64,000 nt of DNA, taken from positions 1 through 64,000 of the forward strand of contig JADHVR010000009.1 in the NCBI GenBank assembly GCA_016783885.1. The letters are read 5' to 3'. Below are positions 50,976-60,428 of the stretch, piece after piece; within the stretch, counting starts at the first letter, position 1; each line of letters opens with the position of its first letter. Source of the stretch: Bacteroidales bacterium. Lineage in GTDB: Bacteria; Bacteroidota; Bacteroidia; Bacteroidales; JAADJA01. A model generated the notes under the pieces. That model was given only the letters and a program-made list of their open reading frames with translations. It was not told where the DNA came from and did not search any database. The position numbers and the translations under genes are program-made.

Positions 50976-51920
50976 TCATTTTAACCTGTAATCATTTTCT
51001 GCTTGCTTCCAGTAATCGTCATTTAATATGCTAAGGTAGTTTTTATATCTTGACAAACTGATCTCACCCTGTTCAATCTTTTTTATCACCGCACATCCTG
51101 GTTCGTGAATATGAGTGCAATTACTGAACCTGCATTCGTGCATATATTTCCTCATTTCAGGGAATCGCTCTGCTATTTCTTTACGGCTGAAATCGATAAG
51201 TCCGAATTCTTTTATTCCGGGTGTATCAATTATATAGCCACCAAATGAAAGCCTGTGCATTTCAGCAAAGGTAGTTGTATGCAATCCTACTTTATGATAT
51301 CCTGAAAGTTCTTTGGTTTTCAAATTTATTCGGGGTTCAATAGCATTGATTAATGCAGATTTTCCTACGCCCGAATGCCCTGATAATAATGTTCTTTTGT
51401 TTATTAATGAGCTCTTCAACTCATCAAGATTATCACCTCTTAATGCAGATACTACCAAACACTTATACCCGGCATTTTTGTATATTTCCTCAAGTTCATC
51501 TTGTATTTTTTGAAGTTTATCATCATACAAATCTATTTTATTAAAAACAATGCTTGCCGGAATGTGATAGGCTTCTGTAGTAACAAGAAACCTGTCGATA
51601 AAACCTGTGGATGTCCTGGGATATGCAAGAGTTACAATAATAAAAGCCTGGTCAATATTTGCGGCAATTATGTGCGAGACCTTTGAAAGTTTGGTTGCTT
51701 TGCGGATGATATAATTATATCTTGGTAAAATCTCTTTTACCGAGCCAATCTTTTCATCCTCGAAATAATCGAATACCACATTATCACCAACTGCAACAGG
51801 ATTGGTGGTTTTAATACCTTTGATCCGGAATTTTCCTTTCAGCTTGCAATTATATATGTTCTCATCCTCACTCTGTACTGTAATCCAGCTTCCTGTTGAT
51901 TTTATTACTACACCTTGCAT
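50976..51920 (-). CDS. rsgA: ribosome small subunit-dependent GTPase A
   Basis: FNKIDLY, LSGHSGVGKSALINAI, DTPGIKEFGL circularly permuted GTPase; Cys/His zinc motif. Confidence 0.97.
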   Translation of the reverse strand: MQGVVIKSTGSWITVQSEDENIYNCKLKGKFRIKGIKTTNPVAVGDNVVFDYFEDEKIGSVKEILPRYNYIIRKATKLSKVSHIIAANIDQAFIIVTLAYPRTSTGFIDRFLVTTEAYHIPASIVFNKIDLYDDKLQKIQDELEEIYKNAGYKCLVVSALRGDNLDELKSSLINKRTLLSGHSGVGKSALINAIEPRINLKTKELSGYHKVGLHTTTFAEMHRLSFGGYIIDTPGIKEFGLIDFSRKEIAERFPEMRKYMHECRFSNCTHIHEPGCAVIKKIEQGEISLSRYKNYLSILNDDYWKQAENDYRLK

Positions 51921-52189
51921 TACGGAAAATTATAATGTTTCTTAATGGGCTTCTTTACATCCCACACACATTTCAACCCATCTTTAAAGGTAACAAAATC
52001 ACCTTTCTTAATAGTATAATTTCCTTCCTGTGTTTCAACCGTAACTTCGCCGTCCAGTATAAGACATTCCTCATCGCCACTGTATTGCCAGTCGAAACGT
52101 GAAACTTCTTTTTCCCAGACAGGCCAGTTATTTATACCTCTTTGACTGACCTGATCATCATTTAGCTTTTCAATAATAACTTTTGACAT
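51920..52189 (-). CDS. small cupin-domain protein
   Basis: SGDEECLILDGEVTVETQEGNYTIKKGDFVTFKDGLKCVWDV; start taken at 52189. Confidence 0.85.
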   Translation of the reverse strand: MSKVIIEKLNDDQVSQRGINNWPVWEKEVSRFDWQYSGDEECLILDGEVTVETQEGNYTIKKGDFVTFKDGLKCVWDVKKPIKKHYNFP

Positions 52190-52304
52190 AATACTAAATT
52201 TTTCGTTTTGGTAAAAATACAAAAAAGTATGTTAATTTTTTTGACTTTTTGTTGTTATAAAAAAAATATGTATCTTTCGCACATATAAATAAGAGGAAAA
52301 TATT

Positions 52305-53348
52305 ATGATTTCACCTTTATTTAGTCATCTGCTCATACCTTTTATAATTGCCATGTTTTTAGCTATTAACATGGGAGGTAGCGGTACTGCCCCATCTTTT
52401 TCCGTTGCGTACGGATCAAATATAATAAGAAAAAGTGCTATTCCGGGATTGTTTGGAATAATGGTTTTTTTAGGTGCGATAATTGCCGGAAAGGGAACGG
52501 CAACTACAATTGGAAAAGGGTTACTTGCCCCTGATATGATGAGTTTTACAATAGTTTCAATTATTCTCTTTTCAGTTGCTATTGCCCTGTTAATAGCCAA
52601 TCTTTTCGGAATTCCGCAGTCAACAAGCCAGGCAACGGTTATGTCAGTTACGGCTGCTGCCACTTACTTCCACGAATTGAACAGACATAAACTATTTGTA
52701 GAAATTATACCCACATGGTTTATTTTGCCTGTTGTTTCATTTGTTATTTGCTTATTTATTGGGAAATACATTTATAAGCCAATCCGAAAGCGGGGGTATT
52801 TTTTATCAAAAAACGTATCTGACCATCCCATTTTAAAAGTATTGATCGTTATTATGTCGTTATATGTGGCTTTTGCTGTCGGTGCAAATAATGTTGCAAA
52901 TGCTGCCGGTCCTATTGCAACAATGACAATTAATGAACTGAACTTAGATTATACTAATAAGAACTTTGTTTTAATAATGATTTTAGCAACGCTTATCGTA
53001 GCGCCAAATTTTGGAATAGGCAGCTCGATTTTCGGTCATAAAATTGTAAAGAACACCGGCAAAGAAATTGTTTTATTCGGTAAAATAGAGGCTATTATTA
53101 TTGCTTTTATTACAGCGAGTTTATTAATAATTGCTTCTATAACAAGGGGCATCCCGTCATCGCTGGTTCAGTTGAACGTTGCAGCCATTTTAGGAATTGG
53201 AGTTGCTAAGCTGGGGTATAAAAATATCTTTAGGAAAACAGCGGTCAATAAATTCTTTGTCATGTGGATTATTGCTCCGGTTATTTCTTTTGCATTATGC
53301 TACACTCTGATATATTTTGCCGACAAGTCAGGATTGTTATTTAACTGA
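52305..53348 (+). CDS. inorganic phosphate transporter (PiT family)
   Basis: NMGGSGTAPSFSVAYGSN and VAFAVGANNVANAAGPIA signature motifs, TM helices. Confidence 0.93.
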   Translation: MISPLFSHLLIPFIIAMFLAINMGGSGTAPSFSVAYGSNIIRKSAIPGLFGIMVFLGAIIAGKGTATTIGKGLLAPDMMSFTIVSIILFSVAIALLIANLFGIPQSTSQATVMSVTAAATYFHELNRHKLFVEIIPTWFILPVVSFVICLFIGKYIYKPIRKRGYFLSKNVSDHPILKVLIVIMSLYVAFAVGANNVANAAGPIATMTINELNLDYTNKNFVLIMILATLIVAPNFGIGSSIFGHKIVKNTGKEIVLFGKIEAIIIAFITASLLIIASITRGIPSSLVQLNVAAILGIGVAKLGYKNIFRKTAVNKFFVMWIIAPVISFALCYTLIYFADKSGLLFN

Positions 53349-53403
53349 GTTGATGTAAAAGATTAAGAGTCAAGAACCAAGAATCAAGATTTAAGTTAAT
53401 TGG

Positions 53404-53560
53404 TATTAATTAGTGTCTGTCCATAAAGTCGGCAAAAATCAAAAAATAAATATATTGCTCATTTTAACCCCCCTGTTTCCCCCCTACAATGGGGAATTTT
53501 GGTATTTATTTTTTTGATTTTTTATAACTTCAATAGTTTAAAGACAGACACTAATTAATA
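53404..53560. mobile_element. MITE-like nested-palindrome element, copy 2
   Basis: perfect 18-bp terminal IR TATTAATTAGTGTCTGTC/GACAGACACTAATTAATA, inner IR AAAAATCAAAAAATAAATA; core resembles copy 1 in reverse orientation. Confidence 0.7.
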
Positions 53561-53625
53561 AATCAGTCTATTTATCTGCAAACAATTCCATTTAAAAAAA
53601 TTTTATTAGATTTTCTTAAAAAAAC

Positions 53626-53656
53626 TTGCTTTATGAACATATGTTCACTATTTTTG
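53626..53656 (+). promoter_or_regulatory. promoter (TTG-N20-TATTTTTG) with perfect palindrome TGAACATATGTTCA (53634-53647) in the spacer
   Basis: boxes at 53626-53628 and 53649-53656; DUF134 ATG at 53674. Confidence 0.7.
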
Positions 53657-53673
53657 CAAAAAATTACAAAATA

Positions 53674-54204
53674 ATGCCTCGAAGAAGAAAGAGACGGAGA
53701 ATATTTTTACCCCCAAAAATACGGGGATTTTCAACTTACGGTTTTGATACCGAAGAATCGGCGATTATATTCCTGGATGAGTTTGAAGCCATTAAACTAT
53801 TGGATTACGAAAACTTAAACCAGGTAAAAGTTGCAGCCATAATGAATATTTCCCGTCCTACTCTGACACGAATATACGACAGAGCTAGAAAAAAAATAGC
53901 CTTGGCATTAGTTGAAGGTAAAAATATAGAGATCAGAGGAGGTGATGTATATACCGAAGACCACTGGCATTACTGCTCAAATTGCGACATTGCATTTAAT
54001 ACTCATGATATGAATATGAATTGTCCGTTTTGCAAGTCGGATGTGAATGTCAGAAGCATGAACGATTATATTTCGGATTTTAAATCACCGGCACAGGAAA
54101 GAACAATTATTTGTAAAGTATGTAATTATGAACAGAAAATAGATGTTCATCCTTTAAGGCAAAGGACCCGATGCAGAAAATGTAATAGTACAATAGATTA
54201 TTAG
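53674..54204 (+). CDS. DUF134-family HTH protein with two C-terminal zinc-ribbon-like CxxC pairs
   Basis: MPRRRKRRRIFLPPKIRGFSTYG...IFLDEFEAIKLLDYENLNQVKVAAIMNISRPTLTRIYDRARKKIA; CSNC..CPFC and CKVC..CRKC. Confidence 0.9.
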   Translation: MPRRRKRRRIFLPPKIRGFSTYGFDTEESAIIFLDEFEAIKLLDYENLNQVKVAAIMNISRPTLTRIYDRARKKIALALVEGKNIEIRGGDVYTEDHWHYCSNCDIAFNTHDMNMNCPFCKSDVNVRSMNDYISDFKSPAQERTIICKVCNYEQKIDVHPLRQRTRCRKCNSTIDY

Positions 54205-54256
54205 AAAAGCTTTATTAATATAATTAAACTTAATAATCACAATAAACATAATATGT

Positions 54257-54574
54257 ATGAAAACTGTAATAGCATCTTCAGGGAATAACTTAAATGACAA
54301 GGTGGACTCCAGGTTCGCCAGGTGTAACTACTTCTGTTTTTATGATTCTGAAAATCAAAAATCGGAATTCGTGAAAAATTCTTTTGCAGACCAACAAAGC
54401 GGTGTTGGACAGAAAGTGGTTGGGTTTTTGGCTGAAAAAGGAATTAACAGGGTGGTTGCCACTGAGTTTGGCCCAAAAGCAAAGGATATGATGGAAAGCT
54501 TAACAATTCAGATGATAGTAGTGAATGATAGAAATCTGACTATTCAGGAGATAATTAATAAAATAGTTAACTAA
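54257..54574 (+). CDS. dinitrogenase iron-molybdenum cofactor (NifX/NifB-like) domain protein
   Basis: MKTVIASSGNNLNDKVDSRFARCNYFCFYD...GVGQKVVGFLAEKGINRVVATEFGPKA. Confidence 0.88.
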   Translation: MKTVIASSGNNLNDKVDSRFARCNYFCFYDSENQKSEFVKNSFADQQSGVGQKVVGFLAEKGINRVVATEFGPKAKDMMESLTIQMIVVNDRNLTIQEIINKIVN

Positions 54575-54589
54575 AAAAAGGAGGTTATT

Positions 54590-54838
54590 ATGCCAGGATT
54601 TAATGCAACCGGTCCAAACGGGCAGGGCCCGCGTACCGGAAGAGGTTTAGGAAAATGCAAACCTGCAAAATCAAACAAAGAAGAAGATTTTTCAGATTTT
54701 GACAGGGGCAGGGGTATGGGTAGAGCTTACAGACATGGTTATGGCAGAGGAATGGGAGGAGGAAGAGGTTTTGGAGGAGGCAGGGGTTACAGACATGGTT
54801 TCGGTCATAGCAATGAAGAAACCCAAAATGATACTTAA
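54590..54838 (+). CDS. DUF5320-like Gly/Arg-rich small protein
   Basis: MPGFNATGPNGQGPRTGRGLGKC followed by GRGMGGGRGFGGGRG. Confidence 0.8.
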   Translation: MPGFNATGPNGQGPRTGRGLGKCKPAKSNKEEDFSDFDRGRGMGRAYRHGYGRGMGGGRGFGGGRGYRHGFGHSNEETQNDT

Positions 54839-54850
54839 TTTCTTAAATCC

Positions 54851-54893
54851 GTTACATGTTGCGGGTTGTGAGTTACAACCTGTAACATGTAAC
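54851..54893 (+). terminator. hairpin between cluster genes (GTTACATGTT...AACATGTAAC then T run)
   Basis: perfect 10-bp outer arms followed by TTTTT. Confidence 0.5.
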
Positions 54894-54917
54894 TTTTTAT
54901 AAACAACAATAAAACAA

Positions 54918-55259
54918 ATGGAAACAAAAAAAATAGCAATACCAATTGAAAACAATTTGTTATGTGCACATTTCGGGCATGCACAACATTTTATAATCTT
55001 CGAAACAGAAGATGATCAAATAATTTCAGAAAACACACTTAAACCACCTCCGCACGAACCCGGTGTTTTGCCGCAATGGCTTTCGAATTTGGGTGTTACA
55101 AATTTAATCGCCGGTGGAATTGGTCAAAGAGCAATATCTATTTTCAATTCTTTCGGAATAGAGGTAATTTTCGGTGTTCCTTCCAAATCACCAAAAGAAC
55201 TCGTTACCGAATATCTCGACAACAAAATCCAGGCAGGAGACAATCTTTGCGACCACTAA
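54918..55259 (+). CDS. second NifX-like dinitrogenase iron-molybdenum cofactor domain protein
   Basis: KIAIPIENNLLCAHFGHAQHFIIFETED...LGVTNLIAGGIGQRAISIFNSFGIEVIFG. Confidence 0.88.
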   Translation: METKKIAIPIENNLLCAHFGHAQHFIIFETEDDQIISENTLKPPPHEPGVLPQWLSNLGVTNLIAGGIGQRAISIFNSFGIEVIFGVPSKSPKELVTEYLDNKIQAGDNLCDH

Positions 55260-55380
55260 GCGGTTGACGATTGATTATTAGCTATTAAGGTAATTATTTA
55301 GTGCCTCCACATAATATAAGGAAAAATTATTATGAACGTAAAATCAAAATTATAATAATCAGAGGAGGGAGAAAAGGAGA

Positions 55381-56238
55381 ATGTCGATGAAAATTGCTAT
55401 TGCCAGCGGAAAAGGAGGTACGGGAAAAACAACTGTAGCAGTTAACCTGTATCTTGCCATTGAAAAATACTGGGATAAAAATGTTACCCTAATGGATTGC
55501 GATGTGGAAGAGCCGAATGATGTTTTGTTTTTTCAGGATGCTTTGGTAAAAGAAGAAAAGCAGGTTACTCAGATAATTCCTGAAATTGACCCTGATAAAT
55601 GTACATATTGCCGTAAATGTGCCGAGTATTGCGAATTTAATGCAATATTGATAATTCCTCCGGCACAATATATAAAAGTATCACCAGACCTGTGCCATTC
55701 TTGTGGCGCTTGTTTCGTTGCCTGCCAATACGATGCTATAAAAGAAATCCCATTTCATATAGGAAACATCAGGCATATTGATATCCTTAAAGGTAACGGA
55801 CTCATCGAAGGAAGACTGAAGGTGGGGCTGCCTTTACAAACACCGGTAATCAGAAAACTAAAAAAAGAAAAAGCAAAAACTAACGGAATAACAATATTGG
55901 ATGCTTCACCCGGTACCAGTTGCTCGGTAGTAAATACAATAAGTGATTGCGATTATGTGATTCTGGTGGCTGAACCGACTCCTTTCGGTTTACACGACCT
56001 TAAACTTATGGTTGATTTAATATATGATTTAAAAAAACAATTTGGCGTTGTCATTAATAAAGCTAATCTTGGCGATAACGATATTTATAAGTATTTAAAA
56101 ACTGAAAATATTGAATTACTTACTGAAATACCTTTTGATAAAAAGATAGCAGAATCCTATGCCGAAGGACAATTATTGTCAGATGTTATTGAAGGCTATG
56201 AAAGGTATTATATTACAATCATTAATAAGCTAAAATGA
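55381..56238 (+). CDS. MinD/ParA-like ATPase with inserted 2[4Fe-4S] ferredoxin domain
   Basis: ASGKGGTGKTTVAVNL; CTYCRKCAEYCEFNAI and CHSCGACFVACQYDAI. Confidence 0.93.
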   Translation: MSMKIAIASGKGGTGKTTVAVNLYLAIEKYWDKNVTLMDCDVEEPNDVLFFQDALVKEEKQVTQIIPEIDPDKCTYCRKCAEYCEFNAILIIPPAQYIKVSPDLCHSCGACFVACQYDAIKEIPFHIGNIRHIDILKGNGLIEGRLKVGLPLQTPVIRKLKKEKAKTNGITILDASPGTSCSVVNTISDCDYVILVAEPTPFGLHDLKLMVDLIYDLKKQFGVVINKANLGDNDIYKYLKTENIELLTEIPFDKKIAESYAEGQLLSDVIEGYERYYITIINKLK

Positions 56239-56298
56239 CTATAATAAGACAAAAGATAAAAGTTCAAAGTAAAAAGTATTAATGACATCCGATAACAA

Positions 56299-57168
56299 AT
56301 GACTGAGATAACCATTTTAAGCGGGAAAGGAGGAACTGGGAAAACCAGCATTACAGTGGCTTTAGCGTCTTTGGTGCAAAACACCGTATTCAGTGATTGT
56401 GACGTGGAAGCTGCGGATATGTTCCTGATATTTGAACCGGAAATCAGCGAAGAGTTTACTTTTGAAAGCGGAGCTAAAGCCATCATTGAGCAGGACAAAT
56501 GCAACTGTTGCGGTAAATGTTATGATGTTTGCCGTTTTGATGCTATTTTTTATAATGAAGATGGCGGGCTGGAAATAAATCCCCTTCATTGCGAAGGATG
56601 TCGCTTATGCGAAAGGATTTGCCCCGTGAGCGCTATTACTATGCTCCATCCTGAGAATAATAAATGGTTTATTTCTGAATCCCGTTTTGGTCCGTTAATT
56701 TATGCCAGAATGGGACCGGGTGAGGAAAACTCCGGTAAATTGGTTACTACTATCAGGAAAAAGGCAAAAGAAATTGCTGAAGCCTCCAGTGCTGATTTTA
56801 TCATTAATGACGGACCTCCTGGCATCGGCTGCCCTGTTATTTCTTCTTTAATCGGCATTGACAAAGCATTGCTTGTTATAGAGCCTACAAAACCAGGACT
56901 GCACGATATATTGAGGCTGATAGAGTTAATTGAAAAATTTAAAATGTCAGCTTTTGCAATAATCAATAAATACGATATCAGCGAAACAATATGCCTGGAA
57001 GTGGAAAGAAAATTGAAAGAACTGAATATTCCGTTAATAGGGAAAATACCTTTTGATGAAATGTTTACAGAAGCAATGGTAAACCGAAAATCGGTGGTAG
57101 AATATGCTCCGAATTCTGTGGCTTCGAAAGTTATTAATCAAGTTTGGGATAAATTGAAACAGGGTTGA
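56299..57168 (+). CDS. second MinD/ParA-like ATPase with inserted 2[4Fe-4S] ferredoxin domain
   Basis: LSGKGGTGKTSITVAL; CNCCGKCYDVCRFDAI and CEGCRLCERICPVSAI. Confidence 0.93.
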   Translation: MTEITILSGKGGTGKTSITVALASLVQNTVFSDCDVEAADMFLIFEPEISEEFTFESGAKAIIEQDKCNCCGKCYDVCRFDAIFYNEDGGLEINPLHCEGCRLCERICPVSAITMLHPENNKWFISESRFGPLIYARMGPGEENSGKLVTTIRKKAKEIAEASSADFIINDGPPGIGCPVISSLIGIDKALLVIEPTKPGLHDILRLIELIEKFKMSAFAIINKYDISETICLEVERKLKELNIPLIGKIPFDEMFTEAMVNRKSVVEYAPNSVASKVINQVWDKLKQG

Positions 57169-57236
57169 TAAAATTGAGTTCTCCCGGAAATTTTGTATAT
57201 TTGTAGGATAGAAAAAAAAGCCCATACACGACTGTA

Positions 57237-58109
57237 ATGATAAAACCAATAAATATCCGGGGTGCAATCCATAGATTTCTTATCGCTATTATCCTTTGCT
57301 GCTTAATTGTATCATTTCAGTTTTGCTCGAAACAGGAAATAAGGCAAAGTGATGAAGACTGGTCTTTTGTAGTTTTTGGTGATACACAACAGGGATATGG
57401 TGTGTACAGTAAACTTGTTACCCACATGATCAGTTTTGAACCTTGTCCGCAACTTGCCGTATGTTGTGGAGATATTATGCTGAGAGCAGGTAACGAAGTT
57501 GAATGGCTGAACTTCTGGCGATATTCTAAACCGTTGACTGATAAAATGCCGGTTTTCCTTGTTAGAGGAAATCATGAGGGTAATGATCCGGCATCCGAAG
57601 AGGTATTACGTGAGCAAATGAATATTGCAGGTAACAACTTTTATTATTCATATAGTGTTAATGATTGCTATTTTATCTTTCTTGATTCAGAAATTAAAGG
57701 TGAAGAAGGTAGCATAGTTAATGATCAACTTAGGTGGTTAAACAATCAACTTGATTCCGTTTCTTTGGAAACAATCGTTAACCATATTTTTATTTTTTTA
57801 CATCGACCCATTTTCCCACAAGGATTTCATCAAAATTCACATCCAAACAATAATGATGAACTTCATGAAATTTTTTTAGAACATCCAAAAATTAAAATTG
57901 TTTTTGCCGGTCACGAACACATGTTTAACCGGCTTGCGAAAGATGGATTGACTTATATAATTTCAGGGGGTGCAGGAGGTATATTAAATCGTGGTTACGG
58001 CGGTGATTATCATCATTTCGTAAAAGTATCTTTTTATCTAAAAAAAAACAGGATCAATATAAAAACAATTGGTATTTTCAATGAAATTATCGAAGATTTT
58101 GACATATAA
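57237..58109 (+). CDS. metallophosphoesterase (calcineurin-like), secreted/lipoprotein
   Basis: VVFGDTQQGYG, CCGDIMLRAG, VRGNHEG, FAGHEHMFNRL. Confidence 0.92.
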   Translation: MIKPINIRGAIHRFLIAIILCCLIVSFQFCSKQEIRQSDEDWSFVVFGDTQQGYGVYSKLVTHMISFEPCPQLAVCCGDIMLRAGNEVEWLNFWRYSKPLTDKMPVFLVRGNHEGNDPASEEVLREQMNIAGNNFYYSYSVNDCYFIFLDSEIKGEEGSIVNDQLRWLNNQLDSVSLETIVNHIFIFLHRPIFPQGFHQNSHPNNNDELHEIFLEHPKIKIVFAGHEHMFNRLAKDGLTYIISGGAGGILNRGYGGDYHHFVKVSFYLKKNRINIKTIGIFNEIIEDFDI

Positions 58110-58671
58110 ATTATTTGTGATATTTTTAATAACAGGCATCAAACCCTTATTTTCACAAGATATCAATATCAGGGCGGGGGTATATGATTTTACTGATATT
58201 GTGGCAACAGAGTTTTATATTGTAGCTCCATCTGTTTTCCTCGGATATGATTGCCTCACCATGTCAAGATTAAAATTGAATGTATCTGCCGGCTTTTCGT
58301 ATAATTCAATCAAATACAATTCAAACCGTCACAATCTTTATATGATCCCTTTGTTTATAAGTATGATTTATGAATTGCCTAATCCTGAATCGAAAATAAA
58401 ACCTTATGCCGGGGGAGGGTTGTCATTTTTGGGCAAAGCCGATAAAAATAAGTCGTTGGAAAAAACGCATTATTCAGTTACCTACGGTTACCATGCCATC
58501 GGGGGGCTTTATTTCAGAATAAAGGAAAAAGTAACTCTCAATTTTGACCTGCGATATAATTTGCTGCTAAATCCTGCAATGGAAGAAATAAATATTAGCG
58601 GAATAATCTCTACTGTCGGAATAATAATTCCCCTTGGATCGGGTAAGAACCAAAAAAGTTCAAGGTTCTAA
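58081..58671 (+). CDS. outer membrane beta-barrel-like protein
   Basis: signal peptide MKLSKILTYKLFVIFLITGIKPLFSQ; KPYAGGGLSFLGKAD...YHAIGGLYFRIKEKVTLNFDLRYNLLL; overlaps preceding gene by 29 bp. Confidence 0.65.
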   Translation: MKLSKILTYKLFVIFLITGIKPLFSQDINIRAGVYDFTDIVATEFYIVAPSVFLGYDCLTMSRLKLNVSAGFSYNSIKYNSNRHNLYMIPLFISMIYELPNPESKIKPYAGGGLSFLGKADKNKSLEKTHYSVTYGYHAIGGLYFRIKEKVTLNFDLRYNLLLNPAMEEINISGIISTVGIIIPLGSGKNQKSSRF

Positions 58672-60428
58672 TCTCTATCTCTTGATAACCTTTTATTTAT
58701 ATAAGTAATTTTTATATTCTTGACAATGCCCTCAAATTCACTACCAGATGAACTAATATGCAATCTAAAAAAGCCTTCTTTAAAATAATCAGGTATTTTC
58801 ATATAAAAAGCATACTCATTTGTTTGTCCATTTTGGCTAATCGGGCTGAATAACCTGATTTTATTATGTTTTATTGTATCTCCAATCTGTAATTCTGAAT
58901 TTATATAACTACTACTGAATCCTTGATTAACTTGTATTGCAGATTCAACCTTGATCCAGTTGTCCAACTTTTTGTCTGTTAATAAATCTTGTCGAATTTT
59001 AGTCTCAATTAACAAATTTGACGAATAAGGTGTGATTTGAATATTTAAAGTGCTGTCAATATCTACTATAATCTCTTTGTGATATTTTTTTTCATTATAA
59101 AGTCGCTCATCTGTATCAAGCAGGCTCATATCTAATGGTGAAGGATTAGGATTTAAATATATTCTACTATAATATCTTCTATTCATGTGATCATAGTGTA
59201 AGATAGTCTTATTGTATTGTCTTATCTGAAACAGATTAACAAATAATAAATAAATACCTAAGATATAAAATATAAAACGCCATTTTTTAAAACTAATTTT
59301 CTGTATTATAGCAGCGAAAGGTAAAGCAAAAACCGGATAGCTCTGCACAAGAGCCCTGCAAGAATAACTGCCTCCATATCTCCAAATATGCCAGGATATA
59401 ATGATATAGATATTTAATAAACAAAATGTAAGTACGGAGTTTTTGAATGGGAATTTTTTTATAAAAAACAATCCGATAACAAAGAAAATTGTTATTGGCG
59501 TATATATAAACCATCCTTTCTCCCAACCAAAAAGTACTCGCAAGTGTGGGGTCAAAAAATCCCATTTACTGCCTACATCATATACAAAAGAGCCTGTTAC
59601 TATCTTCCAGTAGATTAGTTGGGGTAAAACTCCAATAAAGCTAAATAATACAGCGTAAGCTATATGCTTTTTATATCTTTTCGCCAAGCGCCATTTTGCT
59701 TTAGCCAGTTCTTTGGTTTGTGTATTCCAAAGCAACGGAATAAACAACATGATGGCTTCTGTTGGGCGGCTAATAGTCGCAAGTCCAATAATCAAACCAG
59801 TTAGTGAAGCCCATACTAAACTTGGTTTTTGATGCCATTTCAAAGTAGTATATAGCACTAAAACATATAAAGGAAAAATAAAGCCATGGCTCTGTCCTCC
59901 GTCAATCGCTACATATTGTATAAAATTGGTTGCTAAAATTAATAACAATAATGTTATCGCAGTAGTGACATCATCAAAATAAATAAGTAATATTTTTCGA
60001 AGCAGAAAGATAGCTAATATACAATAGAATAAAACACAGAAAGCTATTGCATATTGGTATGGTGGAGAAAATCCATCCTCTTTATAATTTGTATTTTTAG
60101 CTATCAAGTGTCCTGCGAAAAAAAATGGACTCTGCATAATTGCAACCCCGCCTAAATATTTGAATACATAATTTCCATTTTTATGTTTTCTTGCTTGATA
60201 AACACAACCTCCGGAAACAGAATATTCGTTATCAATATCAGAAAACCACTTCAATTCAGTAAAATCCTGGTAAATAAAAATCGATGGTAAGTACATATAA
60301 TAACCCAGTGCATCCCAGGTTGTTACTTTTAAAGGAGTTTCTGATTTAAAATCTAAATATGATATACGAAAATAAAGTAAGACAATACCTATAATACAAA
60401 ATGCGAAAAAAGAATATCTATTTTTCAT
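58668..60428 (-). CDS. multi-TM membrane protein, GT-C glycosyltransferase-like
   Basis: about 10 predicted TM segments, GLIIGLATISRPTEAIMLFIPLLW; soluble C-terminal domain. Confidence 0.65.
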   Translation of the reverse strand: MKNRYSFFAFCIIGIVLLYFRISYLDFKSETPLKVTTWDALGYYMYLPSIFIYQDFTELKWFSDIDNEYSVSGGCVYQARKHKNGNYVFKYLGGVAIMQSPFFFAGHLIAKNTNYKEDGFSPPYQYAIAFCVLFYCILAIFLLRKILLIYFDDVTTAITLLLLILATNFIQYVAIDGGQSHGFIFPLYVLVLYTTLKWHQKPSLVWASLTGLIIGLATISRPTEAIMLFIPLLWNTQTKELAKAKWRLAKRYKKHIAYAVLFSFIGVLPQLIYWKIVTGSFVYDVGSKWDFLTPHLRVLFGWEKGWFIYTPITIFFVIGLFFIKKFPFKNSVLTFCLLNIYIIISWHIWRYGGSYSCRALVQSYPVFALPFAAIIQKISFKKWRFIFYILGIYLLFVNLFQIRQYNKTILHYDHMNRRYYSRIYLNPNPSPLDMSLLDTDERLYNEKKYHKEIIVDIDSTLNIQITPYSSNLLIETKIRQDLLTDKKLDNWIKVESAIQVNQGFSSSYINSELQIGDTIKHNKIRLFSPISQNGQTNEYAFYMKIPDYFKEGFFRLHISSSGSEFEGIVKNIKITYINKRLSRDRD

